From: Sphingomonas gilva
Lineage (GTDB): Bacteria; Pseudomonadota; Alphaproteobacteria; Sphingomonadales; Sphingomonadaceae
Assembly: GCF_003515075.1 (NCBI RefSeq)
Contig: NZ_QWLV01000006.1
Location: forward strand, 62,001-126,000
Length of the DNA: 64,000 nt
Direction: 5' to 3'
This document shows positions 41,981 to 52,543 of the stretch, piece after piece. The notes beneath the pieces are model-generated. The model searched no databases. It was given only the letters and a program-made list of their open reading frames with translations, and had not been told where the DNA came from. Within the stretch, counting starts at the first letter, position 1. Every line of letters begins with the position of its first letter. Made by a program: the position numbers and the translations under genes.

Positions 41981-44900
41981 ATGACTTCGATGATCCGCCG
42001 CTCGCCGCTCCGCTCGAAGCTGGTCCTGACCACCGCGCTTGCGGGAAGCCTGATGGGTTTCAGCGCGGCCGCGCAGGCGCAGGATACGCCGAGCGGCGCC
42101 ACCGTCGTCTCGGGCGTGGGCATCACCTTCAATGGCGGCGGAGCCGGCAACGCCGACGGGACGCCGACCAACCTGGAGATCGATCTGGGCGCAAATGTCG
42201 GTTCGGTGATCGACTGGACGAACTTCGACATCTCCGCGGACGGCACGGTCAATTTCGATTCGAGCATCGGGACATCGGCGGCGGTCCTGAACCGCGTCAC
42301 GGCGGGCGGGCAATCCAGCATCGCCGGAAATCTCCTGTCGGCGGACAATGTCGCGGTCTGGATCTACAACCCCAACGGCGTGATGTTCTCTTCGGGAGCC
42401 AACATCAATGTCGGCTCGCTGGTGGTGACGGCGCTCGACATCGACGCGGCGGACTTCGTCGCGGGCGCCGCAACGGGCGTCTATGATCTCGATCCGGCGA
42501 CGGTGGCCGGCGCCGCCATCGAGGTCGCCAATGGTGCGACGATCACCACCAAGGCCGGGAATCGCGGCCTGGTGCTCGTCGCCCCGCAGATCATCATGGA
42601 CGGCACGCTGAACACGGCGTTCGATCCGGACGGGCCGGGCGGCGCGGCGCCGGTATTCCGGGACGTGGCGCTGATCTCCGCGAGCGACGTCACGCTGAAC
42701 TACGGGCTCGCCATCGGCAGCCCGCTCCAGGTGACGATCGAGGCGGGCACCACGGTCGGCGCCGCCCAGACGGTGAGCGGCGACATCGCCGGCCGCCATG
42801 TCTATCTCGCCGTCGCCGCCGCGGACATGACCGACGTGCTGCTCAACGTCTCGGGATCGGTGACGGCGAACACCGCCGCCGCGACACCGAACGGCATCGT
42901 GCTGATGGCCGGCAACAATGCCGGGCCGGTGACCAAGGGGCCGACCAATACCGGCGGCACCGTCGAAGCGACCGTGGGCGGCACATTCGACGTGAACGGC
43001 GCGGGCAGCGGCATCCTGCTCGTGGGCAGCGCCGATGTGAACCTGTCGGGCGGCTGGACGGCGGAAGGGGCGGTGGATATCCGCACCGACAACGGCAATA
43101 TCGGATCGGACGCGACGCTCGACATCCTCGCCAACGCGGACGGCGTGGGCGGCGAGGCACTGACGCTTGCCACGGGCGGCACGACCGGTGGAGACATATT
43201 GCTCGCCGCGGGCAGCAGCCTGCGCGGCGGCGACAACCGCCAGTCCGGCGTGCAGATTCGCTCGCGCGCCGCCTCCAACGCGGTGGCCCTGGGCGATGTG
43301 AGCGCAAGCAGCCTGCTGGGCGCGTTCGGCGCCGGCGCCTTCGTCAATGGCATCACGCGCGACGGCGACGTGACCGCGGGATCGGTCGACCTTGTCAGTT
43401 CGCTCGTCCTGGCGAGCAATGCCGGCAATGTGTCGCTGGGCGACGCGACGGTGACGGGCGTCAACCAGGACATCGACATCAGCGCGGCGGCCGGCACGGT
43501 CGACGCGACCGGCGCGCTCCTTGCCGCCGACGACATCCGGGTTCAGGCGGGCGGCAATGTCACCCTGGCCTCGCTCACGGCGACCGATGGCCTCGTCGAC
43601 GTGGATGGCGGCGGCGACGTCGCGATCGGCGGCAACGCGGTCGCCGGCAACGGAATTGCGATCCTGTCCGCCGGCGGCGCGCTCGGCTTCGGGGACGTGA
43701 CGGGAGACACGGGCGTCGAACTGACCGGCGCCACCATCGCATTCGACGGCAACACCATCGACGGCGTGAACGGCAGCGTCGTCGTCAATGGCGCGGTGAC
43801 GGTGTCCGCCGCGACATCGGTTAGCGCTTCCGGCAATGTGATCTTCAACGGCACGGTCGATGGCGACGCCGGCGTCGCGGGGGAGGACCTGACCGTGGCC
43901 GCAGCCACCGGCAGCACGTTCAACGCGGCAGTGGGGTCGGGCACCGCGCTCAACAATCTGGATGTGAGCGGGGGCGCGATCACGTTCAACGCGGACGTGA
44001 CCGCGGCCAACGACGTGACGCTCGACGCCGGAGCAAGCAACGTTTCCGCCAGCGGCGGCATCACCGTGGGCGGCGATTACTCGGTCACCGCGTTCGACTT
44101 CATCGGCGCGGCGAGCCTCAATCCGACCCTGCTCGGTGCGGGCAGCGACTTCACCATCGTCGACACCGGCGGCGGGTTTACGCTGGGCAGCGCGATCACG
44201 GCGCCGGGCACGCTCAGCATCACCGTGCAGAACGGCGGCAGCCTCACGCTGCTCGACGCCGTCACGTCGACCAGCGAGAACATCGTGCTCGCCACGACCG
44301 GCGGCGGGACGATCGATTCGGACAGCGGCACGATCAGCGCGGCGAACGGATCGGTGACGATCGACGGGCCGCTGTCGCTTGGCGCAGCGACGACGATCAC
44401 CGCCGGGACCGACGCCACCTTCAACGGCACCATCAACGGCGCGCAGGCGCTCGTGGTCAACGCCGCGGGCGCGACGACGTTCAGCGGCGCCGTCGGCGGC
44501 ACGACGGCGCTCGCCTCGCTCACCACCGACGCGACGGGCTCGACCGCGATCAACGGCGGCGGGGTCACCACCAGCGGCGCGCAGAGCTACGGCGATGCGG
44601 TGACGCTGGGCGCATCCACGACGCTCGCCAGCACCGGCGGCGGCGCGATCGGCTTCGGCGGCACGGTGAACGGCGCGCAGGCGCTGACGATCAACACCGC
44701 GGGCGCGACGAGCTTCGGCGGCGCGGTCGGCGGGACCAGCGCGCTCGCCTCGCTCACCACCGATGCGGGCGGCACGACGACGCTGGGCGGCGCGATCACG
44801 ACCACGGGCGCGCAGAGCTACAACGACGCCGTGCTGCTGGGCGCGGCGACGACGCTGGCCAGCACCGGCGGCGGCTCCATCGAGCTGGACGGCACGGTCG

Positions 44901-47900
44901 ACGGCGCGCAGGCGCTGACGGTCAACACCACCGGCGCGACGAGGTTCGGCGGTGCGGTGGGCGGCACGACCGCGCTCGCCTCGCTCACCACCGATGCGGG
45001 CGGCACCACCGCGATCGACGGCGGCGCGGTGACGACCACCGGCGGGCAGAGCTATGGAGACGCGGTGACGCTGGGCGCCAGCGCGACACTGACCAGCACC
45101 GGCTCAGGCGCGATCGGCTTCGGCGGCGGCGCCACCGGCACGGGGAACCTCACGGTCTTGACCGGCGGCGCAGCGACGCTCGACACGGTCGATGTGACGG
45201 GCAGCGTGCAGGTGTTCGCCGGATCGATCGACGCGGTCTCGATCAACGCCAATTCGGGCGGGATGACGCTCATCGCGGGCGCGGGCGACCTCGACGTCGG
45301 CGCCCTGAGCGCGGGACTGAGCATCGACGCGCAAGCGACGGGAACGGCGACGATCAGCGGCGACGTTACCGCGGGCGGCGACTATCGGGTCTCGGCGGCC
45401 AATGTCGCGCTGGGCGTGGACGGCAATACGGAAACGCAGCAGGCGGCGGGGATCGTCGACATTACCTCAACCGTGGGCTCGCTGATGGGCGGGACGGGGC
45501 TGACGCTGCGCAGCAACAGCGGCAACACCGCCTTCGGAAACTGGTTGATCCTGGACGGCGCGGGCGGCATCGCGGCAGGCGCGGCTACGCTGGAAGCGAC
45601 AGGCGCGGTGGTGGGCGTGCGGGCGAACGACGGCCAGACGATCACGCTGGGTGACGTCACTGCGCAGGTGTTGGCGGAAATATTGCCGGGGCACGGTGCA
45701 GCCGCGGCGACCATCACGCATGACGCGGATGTCACGGTCGGCGACGTGACGACCGGCGGTGCGCTGGCGGTCACGCTGTCGGCGGGCGACTTCACCGGCG
45801 GCGCGTTGAGCGCATCGGCGATCGCGCTCATCGCTTCCGCGGGCGACGTCACGACCGGCGATCTGACGGCGACGGTCAACGACATCGCCGTCAACGCATC
45901 GGGCGCGGCGACGCTGGGCACGCTGCTCGCCAACCAGAATATCGCGGTCACCGCCGGGTCGATCAGCGGCGCCGGCTTCACCGCGACCAACGGCTCGCTG
46001 ACGCTCGACGCGACGGCGAGCGGCCTGGCGGTCGGCAATGTTTCGGGCCAGGCGGGCGTCAGCCTGACCGCGCTCAACGATCTGAGCGCCACGGGCGCGA
46101 CATCGGCGGCGGGCGCGGTCGCGCTGACCTCGACCGCGGGCAACGTGACGCTCGGCACCGCGTCGGCCGGAACCGACGTGACGGTGAATGCGGCGCTGGC
46201 CGCGAACGTGACGGGCAATGTGACCGCGGGCGGGAGCTACAGCGTCATCGGGACGAGCGTGAACCTCGGCGTCGATGGCGATGCGGAGGTGCAGCAGGCG
46301 GCCGGCGGCGTAACCGTCACCGCTAATGGCGGCGCCATCACCGGTGGGCAGGGCCTGACGCTGCGCAGCAACAGCGACGATGCCGGCAGCGAGGCGGTGC
46401 GCTTCATCCTGGGCGCGGGGTCCGGCATCGCGTTCGACGCCGCTTCGAGCATTGAGGGCGGCGCCAACCGCTCCTCGCTGGTGCGCGTCGACTATGTCGA
46501 TGCGGCGCCGTCGGTCACCTTCGGCGATGTGTCGGGCAGCACCTTACAATCGTTCAATGGCGTCACGACCTTCACTAATTCGCTGAATCTCGGCGGCGGC
46601 ACGCTCGTCACGGGAGACCTCGATTTCAGCGGCGAGGTGGTGCTGCGCACCACTGGCACCATCACCGTGGGCGATATCGATTCGGGCTTCTTCATCCGGC
46701 TCGATAGCGCGGACACGAACGCCGGAGCGCTGACGGCGGTCGGAGGCATCGACCTGCTGGGCGGATCGGCGACGCTGAACGGCGCCGCCAATTCCGGCGC
46801 TTTCCTGTCCGCCAATCTCTCCGGCGCGCTGACGGCGGGCGCGATGCAGGCGGCCACTTCGGCCTCTCTCTCCGCCGGATCAATCGACATCGCCAGCCTG
46901 ACGGCGACCGCGGGACCAATCACCGCCACCGCCACGGCGGGCGATCTCGCGATCGGAACCGTCAACTCGGGAGGCGCGGCGACGCTCGCGACGACCGGCG
47001 GCGCGGGCGATGTGCTGACCGATTCGGCGACGGCGGCGGGGCTGCTGACGGTCAACTCGGTCGGCGGTGTGCTGGGCGACACCGGCGCGCGCGCCGATCT
47101 CAGCTCGACGGGCGACAGCGTCAGCGTGACGGCGGCGGGCGCGGCGATGCTCGGCACGGTGAGCGCGAGCCAGAATATCGGCATCACCGCCGCCTCGATC
47201 GACGCGACGACGCTCAACGCGATCAACGGCTCGCTGACGCTAAACGCGACGGCAAGCGGCCTGACGCTCGGATCTGTCGACGGCGAGACCGGGGTGACCC
47301 TGACCGCGCTCGGCGACCTGGCCGTCGACGACGCCACATCGGGCAGCGGCGCGGTGAGTCTGACCTCGACCGCCGGCAACACGACACTCGGCACAGCCAC
47401 GGCGGCGGGCAATATCGGGGTGAGCGCGGCGCTGGCGGCGACCGTCGCCGGCAACATCACCGCCGGGGGCGACTATGATGTGACTGGCGCGAGCGTGGCG
47501 CTGGGCGTCGACGGCGACGCCGAGCTGCAGCAGGCGGCGGGCGCGGTGCGGATCGAGGCGACCGGCGGCGCGCTCACCGGCGGGGCCGGGCTGACGCTGC
47601 GTTCCGACAGCAGCGGCGGCGAGGGCGAGCTGCTGACGCTCGTGCTGGGCGCGGGCTCCAGCCTGGCGTTCGGCGACGCGGTCATCCAGGGCGGCGCGGG
47701 CCGCACCTCGGCGATCCGCGTCGAAGCGGTGGACGCCGCGCCCGTGCTGGTGTTCGGCGACGTTTCCGGCCGCACCTTCCAGTCGGCGATCGGCGGCGGC
47801 GGGTTACCCAACGCGCTCGTCACCGGCGGCGGCGTGACGACGGGCGATCTCGATTTCAGCGCCGAGCTGGGCATCTTCGGCAATGGCGCGGTGACCACCG

Positions 47901-50900
47901 GATCGGTCAATTCGGACAGCTTCTCCGAGCTCAACGCCGGCAGCGGCGCCCTGACGGTGGGCGGGCCGGCGACCATCGGCGGAGCCTTCACGGCGAATGG
48001 CGGCTCGATCGCCTTCGCCGACAGCGTGCAGGCGGCGTCCGCGTCGTTCACCTCGGCCGGTGCGATCACCGGCACTTCCGTCAACGCCAATGCGGGCCTG
48101 ACGGTGAATGGCGGCTCGGTCGATTTCGACAGCCTGGCGACCTCAGCCGGCGCTCTCGACGCCAGCGCCAACGCGGGCGACCTTTCGGTCGGCACGGCGA
48201 GCGGCGGCACGGTGACGCTGCAGACGACCGGCGCGGGCGATGTCCGTGTCGATACGGCGACGGCGACCGGTCTGCTGACGGTGAACGCCGCCGGCGACCT
48301 GCTGGGCGACGGCGCCGCGCGCGCCGATCTCAGCTCGACCGGCGGCGCGGTGAGCGTCACCGCGGGCGGCGCGGCGATGCTCGGCACGGGCAGCGCGGCG
48401 ACCGATTTCGGCGTCACCGCCGGCAGCATCGACGCGACCGACCTGACGGCTGGGGGCGCGCTGTCGCTGACCGGCAATGCCGGCGGCGTGACGCTCGGCA
48501 CCGGCAGCGCGGCGACGGCGACGATCAACGCGAGCGGCGCTGTGGCGGTCTCGACGGGGCTGACCGCATCGGGCGACATCGCGATCACCGGCGCGTCGGC
48601 GGCGCTTGCGCCGGTCATTTCCACCGGCGGCGACATCGCCGTCACCACGACCAGCGGCGATCTCACCGCCTTTGGCGGCGGCCGCGCCAACCTGTCCGCG
48701 ACCGCCGTGGGCGGCGACATCACCGGCAACATCGCCGGGACCGCGCTACTCGGGACGGTGAACGGGGGCGGCCTGATCGACATCACCGCGAACGCGATCG
48801 ACGTGGCCGATATCGATGCCGGCGCCACGCTCGATCTCGACGCGACCGCGGGCGACCTCGCGATCGGCACCGGCACGTCGGGCGACCAGATGACGCTGGG
48901 CGCGTCGGGCGACATCCTGTTCACCACGCTCGACAGCGGCGCGGGCGCGTCGCTCACCGCGGGCGGTGACATACTGGGCACGACGCTCACCGCCGTGGGT
49001 GCGGTATCGACCAACGCGGGCGGGTTGACCGACATCGCCAACCTGAACGCGGGCGGGATCAGCATCACCTCGGCGGTGATCGACATCGCCGACATCTCGA
49101 CGCCGGGCAGCCTCGCGCTCACCTCGACCAGCGGGAACGTCACGCTGGGAACCGGCAGCGCGGGAACCACCGCGACGCTGAATTCGGCCGCCGACCTGAC
49201 GATCACGATATCGCTGACGGCGGGCGGCCTCGCCAGCGCGAGCGCGGTAGGCAACGCCACGATCGCGGCGATCACCAGCACCGGCGGCGACGTCACGGTG
49301 ACGGCGGCGAGCGCCGACATCACCGCGGCCAATGCTGCCGGGTTGCTCGATGTCTCGGCGACCGGCGGCAACCTGTCCTTGACCAACGGAACCGCCGGCG
49401 GATTGGCCGATCTCGACGCAACCGGCGCGATCGATATCGGCACGCTGACCGCCGGCTCGGCGGCGATCGACGCGGGCGGTGCGCTCGACGCCGATCTGCT
49501 CGACATCGCGGGTTCGCTGACCGCCAATGCAAGCGGCGCGGCGACGATCGACACGATCGACGCGGGATCGGCAGCGGTGACCGGCCAGTCGGTCAACGTC
49601 ACCACCGCGGCGACGACAGGCGCGCTGGCGCTTAGCTCGACCGGCGGCGGCCTCACGCTCGGCACGGGCACCGCCGGCGGCACGGCGACGCTGAGCGCCG
49701 CGGGTCCGCTGACGATCACGACCTCGCTGACCAGCGCCGGTAATGCATCGGCAACAGCGACGGGCGCGGCGACGATCGAGGAGATCGAAAGCACCGGCGG
49801 CGACGTGACCGTCACCGCTGCGAGCGCCGATATCACCACGGCGAGCGCGAACGGGCTGCTCGATGTTTCGGCGACCGGCGGCAGTCTCTCGTTGGGCGGC
49901 ACCGCAGGCGGCCTGGCCGATGTGGATGCGACGGGCGCGATCGATATCGGCACGCTCACTGCGGGATCGGCGACGATCGACGCCGGCGGCGCGCTCGACG
50001 CCGATCTGCTCGACATCACCGGCGCGCTGACGGCCAACGCCGCGGCCGCGGCGACGATCGGGGAGATCGATGCGGGATCGGCGGCGGTGACGGGCCAATC
50101 GGTGAACGTCACCACCGCGGGTACGACAGGTGCGCTGTCCCTGACGTCGACCGGTGGCGGCCTCACGCTCGGCACCGGCACGGCCGGCACGACGGCGACG
50201 TTGAACGCAGCGGGTCCGCTGACGATCACGACTTCGCTCACCAGCACCGGCAACGCTTCGGCGACGGCGACCGGGGCGGTCACGATCGCGGCGGTCGAGA
50301 GCACCGGCGGCGCGGTCACCGTGACCGGCCAGAGCGTGGACATCGCCACGGCCGAGGCCGCGGGCCTGCTCGACGTTTCGGCAACGGGCGGCAACCTCAC
50401 CCTCGGTACGGGCGCAGCGGGGGGCAACGCGCTGGTCGATGCGACCGGCGATGTCGGGATCACCACGCTGACCAGCGGCGGCGCGGCGACGGTGGGGGCG
50501 GGCGGTGCGCTCACCGCCGCCACGATCGACGCGACGGGCGCTGCGGTGACGACCTCCGGCAGCGCGACCGCCATCGGCACGCTCGAGGGATCGAGCATCG
50601 CCTCGACCGGCGCATCGGTGGCGATCGGCACCGCGACCAGCGGCGGCGCGCTCACCGTCACGGGCACGACCGGCGATGTTGCGGTCAACGGCACGGCCGG
50701 CACCACGGCGACGCTCGACGCGGCGCGCGACGTGCTGGTCTCGACCGGGCTGACCGCCGGCGGCGCGGTTTCGATCGATGCCGGCCGCGATGCGCGGCTG
50801 GCGCAGGTAAGCGCGACCAACGGCGTCCTGGCGGTGACCGCCGCCGGGCAGGTGTCCGGCGCTGCGGCCGGCACGCGCGGCGACCTGGCCGCGGGAGGCG

Positions 50901-52543
50901 CGGGCAATGCGTTGACCGTGACGGCGGGCGACACCGTTCTGCTCGGTACGGCCAACGGCGCGGGCGGGGTGACGATCTCGGGCGATGCAATCGACGTGAC
51001 GAGCATCGCGGCGAGCGGCGGGATCATCGATCTCGACGCCACCGCCGGCGCGATCGCGCTGGGCACCGGCACGGCATCGGGCGCGGCCACGCTCAACGCG
51101 AGCGGCGCGGTCGGCGTCGGCTCGCTGTCCGCCGCGAGCATCGCGATCCAGGGCGCCAGCGCGACCACCACTACGCTCACTTCCACCGGCGCCACCACCG
51201 TCGACACGACGGGTGCGGCGTCGCTCGGCACGACCACGGCAGGCGGGGCGGTCACCGTGACCGCAGGCGACATTACCGCGGGCGCGACCCAGGCGGGGAC
51301 GACCATCGCCATGACGAGCGGCGCAGGCATCACGCTCGCCAGCGGCCAGGCGGGCGGCGACGCGACCTTCGATGCGGTGGGCACCGCCTCGCTCGGCCAG
51401 GTCCTCGCCGGCGCCGGCTCGACGATCAGCGTGACGGCAAGCGACGCCGCGATCACCGGCATCCAGCGCGCGGGCACGGTCCGCTTCGTCAACCGCAGCC
51501 CCGCCTCGATCGTGCTGCGGCTGGGCGACGGGCTCGACGCGGGCGGTTTCACCCTGTCCGAGGCCGAGATCGGCTTCGTCGAGGCCGATACGGCGGAGTT
51601 CAACGGCGGCGACGGCGCGGTCGAGATCGGCGATCTCGCCTTCGACGCCGATGCCGGGCGCGACAGCCTGGCGGTGCTCACCACCGGCGGGCTCGACATC
51701 ACCGGCACGATCTCGGGCAGCGGCTCGGGCCGGCTGTTCCGCTTCGGCGGCGACGGCTCGGCGACGGGGATGGCGGACCAGATCCGCATCGTCAGCACGG
51801 TGGATGCCGGCGGGCGGCTGCTGTTCGACACGTCCGATGTCGAGCTGGCGGGCCAGCGCATCGTCATGGGACTGGAGACGCAGTTCGTCGACACCATCCT
51901 CGGCGGCACGCCGCTGTCGGCGGGGGAGATCGCGTCGCGCTTCATCAGCAACCCCAATTCGACGCTCTACAACGCCGCCATCTCGGGCCAGCTCTACACC
52001 GCAAAGGACACGCTGGTGGCGAACAGCCTGACGGTCCGGTTCGGCGAATATGCGCTGTTCCAGAACACCGAGGTCGCCGGGCTGACCGGCGGCGCAGTGC
52101 TGGGCGGCACCACCGCCTCGCCGGTGACGCCGGCGCTCACGATCGACGGCAGCAACAGCGCGGGCGCGGACGGCTTCGCCATGTTCGGATCGATCAACGG
52201 GGTGAACGGGTCGGCGACGTCGCTGCTCGGCCCGAGCGTGATCGTGGTCAACGCGGTCGATCCGCAGAATGCGCGGATCAACGGCTGCCTGATCGGATCG
52301 GGCGCGGGCTGCCTGACTACGGTGGTCTCGCAGCCGACGCTCAACGTGTTTGATTCGAGCCGGCTCGACGTGCTGCGCGCTGCGGACGACCTGTCGCTGC
52401 CGTTCGATCCGGTGGTTGGGACCAACAATGAGGCGCTGTTCTCCGGTGTTTCCTCGATCGACGCGCCGGTGACCGGCGACGAGTGCGAGGCGGATCCGGA
52501 AGCGCCCGAATGCAAGGCCAGCGAAGAGGAAACCGTGCAGTGA
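41981..52543 (+). CDS. TpsA giant exoprotein with filamentous-haemagglutinin TPS domain
   Basis: This is a 3520-residue secreted protein. It has an N-terminal signal peptide (cleavage near AAAQA/QD), then a TPS secretion domain with WTNFDISADGTVNFD and NPNGVMFSSGANINVGSL at residues 130-147. The rest is a low-complexity beta-helix rich in Gly, Ala, Thr and Asp, with clear internal repeats (231-base and 510-base units). I see no toxin domain at the end. The only cysteines I see lie near the C-terminus: Cys3436 and Cys3444, and Cys3502 and Cys3511. It is followed, with overlapping stop and start, by a CHAT protease lipoprotein. Confidence 0.93.
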   Translation: MTSMIRRSPLRSKLVLTTALAGSLMGFSAAAQAQDTPSGATVVSGVGITFNGGGAGNADGTPTNLEIDLGANVGSVIDWTNFDISADGTVNFDSSIGTSAAVLNRVTAGGQSSIAGNLLSADNVAVWIYNPNGVMFSSGANINVGSLVVTALDIDAADFVAGAATGVYDLDPATVAGAAIEVANGATITTKAGNRGLVLVAPQIIMDGTLNTAFDPDGPGGAAPVFRDVALISASDVTLNYGLAIGSPLQVTIEAGTTVGAAQTVSGDIAGRHVYLAVAAADMTDVLLNVSGSVTANTAAATPNGIVLMAGNNAGPVTKGPTNTGGTVEATVGGTFDVNGAGSGILLVGSADVNLSGGWTAEGAVDIRTDNGNIGSDATLDILANADGVGGEALTLATGGTTGGDILLAAGSSLRGGDNRQSGVQIRSRAASNAVALGDVSASSLLGAFGAGAFVNGITRDGDVTAGSVDLVSSLVLASNAGNVSLGDATVTGVNQDIDISAAAGTVDATGALLAADDIRVQAGGNVTLASLTATDGLVDVDGGGDVAIGGNAVAGNGIAILSAGGALGFGDVTGDTGVELTGATIAFDGNTIDGVNGSVVVNGAVTVSAATSVSASGNVIFNGTVDGDAGVAGEDLTVAAATGSTFNAAVGSGTALNNLDVSGGAITFNADVTAANDVTLDAGASNVSASGGITVGGDYSVTAFDFIGAASLNPTLLGAGSDFTIVDTGGGFTLGSAITAPGTLSITVQNGGSLTLLDAVTSTSENIVLATTGGGTIDSDSGTISAANGSVTIDGPLSLGAATTITAGTDATFNGTINGAQALVVNAAGATTFSGAVGGTTALASLTTDATGSTAINGGGVTTSGAQSYGDAVTLGASTTLASTGGGAIGFGGTVNGAQALTINTAGATSFGGAVGGTSALASLTTDAGGTTTLGGAITTTGAQSYNDAVLLGAATTLASTGGGSIELDGTVDGAQALTVNTTGATRFGGAVGGTTALASLTTDAGGTTAIDGGAVTTTGGQSYGDAVTLGASATLTSTGSGAIGFGGGATGTGNLTVLTGGAATLDTVDVTGSVQVFAGSIDAVSINANSGGMTLIAGAGDLDVGALSAGLSIDAQATGTATISGDVTAGGDYRVSAANVALGVDGNTETQQAAGIVDITSTVGSLMGGTGLTLRSNSGNTAFGNWLILDGAGGIAAGAATLEATGAVVGVRANDGQTITLGDVTAQVLAEILPGHGAAAATITHDADVTVGDVTTGGALAVTLSAGDFTGGALSASAIALIASAGDVTTGDLTATVNDIAVNASGAATLGTLLANQNIAVTAGSISGAGFTATNGSLTLDATASGLAVGNVSGQAGVSLTALNDLSATGATSAAGAVALTSTAGNVTLGTASAGTDVTVNAALAANVTGNVTAGGSYSVIGTSVNLGVDGDAEVQQAAGGVTVTANGGAITGGQGLTLRSNSDDAGSEAVRFILGAGSGIAFDAASSIEGGANRSSLVRVDYVDAAPSVTFGDVSGSTLQSFNGVTTFTNSLNLGGGTLVTGDLDFSGEVVLRTTGTITVGDIDSGFFIRLDSADTNAGALTAVGGIDLLGGSATLNGAANSGAFLSANLSGALTAGAMQAATSASLSAGSIDIASLTATAGPITATATAGDLAIGTVNSGGAATLATTGGAGDVLTDSATAAGLLTVNSVGGVLGDTGARADLSSTGDSVSVTAAGAAMLGTVSASQNIGITAASIDATTLNAINGSLTLNATASGLTLGSVDGETGVTLTALGDLAVDDATSGSGAVSLTSTAGNTTLGTATAAGNIGVSAALAATVAGNITAGGDYDVTGASVALGVDGDAELQQAAGAVRIEATGGALTGGAGLTLRSDSSGGEGELLTLVLGAGSSLAFGDAVIQGGAGRTSAIRVEAVDAAPVLVFGDVSGRTFQSAIGGGGLPNALVTGGGVTTGDLDFSAELGIFGNGAVTTGSVNSDSFSELNAGSGALTVGGPATIGGAFTANGGSIAFADSVQAASASFTSAGAITGTSVNANAGLTVNGGSVDFDSLATSAGALDASANAGDLSVGTASGGTVTLQTTGAGDVRVDTATATGLLTVNAAGDLLGDGAARADLSSTGGAVSVTAGGAAMLGTGSAATDFGVTAGSIDATDLTAGGALSLTGNAGGVTLGTGSAATATINASGAVAVSTGLTASGDIAITGASAALAPVISTGGDIAVTTTSGDLTAFGGGRANLSATAVGGDITGNIAGTALLGTVNGGGLIDITANAIDVADIDAGATLDLDATAGDLAIGTGTSGDQMTLGASGDILFTTLDSGAGASLTAGGDILGTTLTAVGAVSTNAGGLTDIANLNAGGISITSAVIDIADISTPGSLALTSTSGNVTLGTGSAGTTATLNSAADLTITISLTAGGLASASAVGNATIAAITSTGGDVTVTAASADITAANAAGLLDVSATGGNLSLTNGTAGGLADLDATGAIDIGTLTAGSAAIDAGGALDADLLDIAGSLTANASGAATIDTIDAGSAAVTGQSVNVTTAATTGALALSSTGGGLTLGTGTAGGTATLSAAGPLTITTSLTSAGNASATATGAATIEEIESTGGDVTVTAASADITTASANGLLDVSATGGSLSLGGTAGGLADVDATGAIDIGTLTAGSATIDAGGALDADLLDITGALTANAAAAATIGEIDAGSAAVTGQSVNVTTAGTTGALSLTSTGGGLTLGTGTAGTTATLNAAGPLTITTSLTSTGNASATATGAVTIAAVESTGGAVTVTGQSVDIATAEAAGLLDVSATGGNLTLGTGAAGGNALVDATGDVGITTLTSGGAATVGAGGALTAATIDATGAAVTTSGSATAIGTLEGSSIASTGASVAIGTATSGGALTVTGTTGDVAVNGTAGTTATLDAARDVLVSTGLTAGGAVSIDAGRDARLAQVSATNGVLAVTAAGQVSGAAAGTRGDLAAGGAGNALTVTAGDTVLLGTANGAGGVTISGDAIDVTSIAASGGIIDLDATAGAIALGTGTASGAATLNASGAVGVGSLSAASIAIQGASATTTTLTSTGATTVDTTGAASLGTTTAGGAVTVTAGDITAGATQAGTTIAMTSGAGITLASGQAGGDATFDAVGTASLGQVLAGAGSTISVTASDAAITGIQRAGTVRFVNRSPASIVLRLGDGLDAGGFTLSEAEIGFVEADTAEFNGGDGAVEIGDLAFDADAGRDSLAVLTTGGLDITGTISGSGSGRLFRFGGDGSATGMADQIRIVSTVDAGGRLLFDTSDVELAGQRIVMGLETQFVDTILGGTPLSAGEIASRFISNPNSTLYNAAISGQLYTAKDTLVANSLTVRFGEYALFQNTEVAGLTGGAVLGGTTASPVTPALTIDGSNSAGADGFAMFGSINGVNGSATSLLGPSVIVVNAVDPQNARINGCLIGSGAGCLTTVVSQPTLNVFDSSRLDVLRAADDLSLPFDPVVGTNNEALFSGVSSIDAPVTGDECEADPEAPECKASEEETVQ
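44438..45126 (+). repeat. Three tandem 77-residue repeats in tpsA
   Basis: Copies begin at 44438, 44672 and 44903, spaced 234 and 231 bases. Each encodes about 77 residues starting GAQAL and containing GGAVGGT, ALASLTTDA and QSYGDAV or QSYNDAV. The DNA of the copies is highly similar, so recent duplication or gene conversion is likely. Confidence 0.9.
45370..47815 (+). repeat. Three dispersed copies of a 110-residue module in tpsA
   Basis: The modules start near 45375, 46227 and 47467. Each begins GGDY or GGSY and contains NLGVDGD or ALGVDGD, QQAAG, GLTLRS and then FGDVSG or LGDVT. They are separated by other repeats, so the protein is built from at least three repeat classes. Confidence 0.75.
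49214..50500 (+). repeat. Tandem 170-residue repeats in tpsA
   Basis: Unit starts fall at 49214, 49727 and 50237, spaced 513 and 510 bases. Each encodes about 170 residues with the landmarks GLLDVSATGG, TGAIDIGTLTAGSA, GGALDADLLDI and AVTGQSVNVTT; the last copy decays after about half its length. The close DNA match is a hotspot for recombination. Confidence 0.9.

Noticed and set aside
44438..50500. Regular repeats that could be taken for a CRISPR array
   Set aside because: Repeat units are 231 or 510 bases, in frame, and encode protein; there are no short repeats with unique spacers.
47473..51957. A 1494-codon open frame antisense to tpsA
   Set aside because: Its protein is almost only Ser, Pro, Ala, Val and Thr and mirrors the repeats of tpsA. 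High GC and the regular codon pattern leave the antisense frame open.
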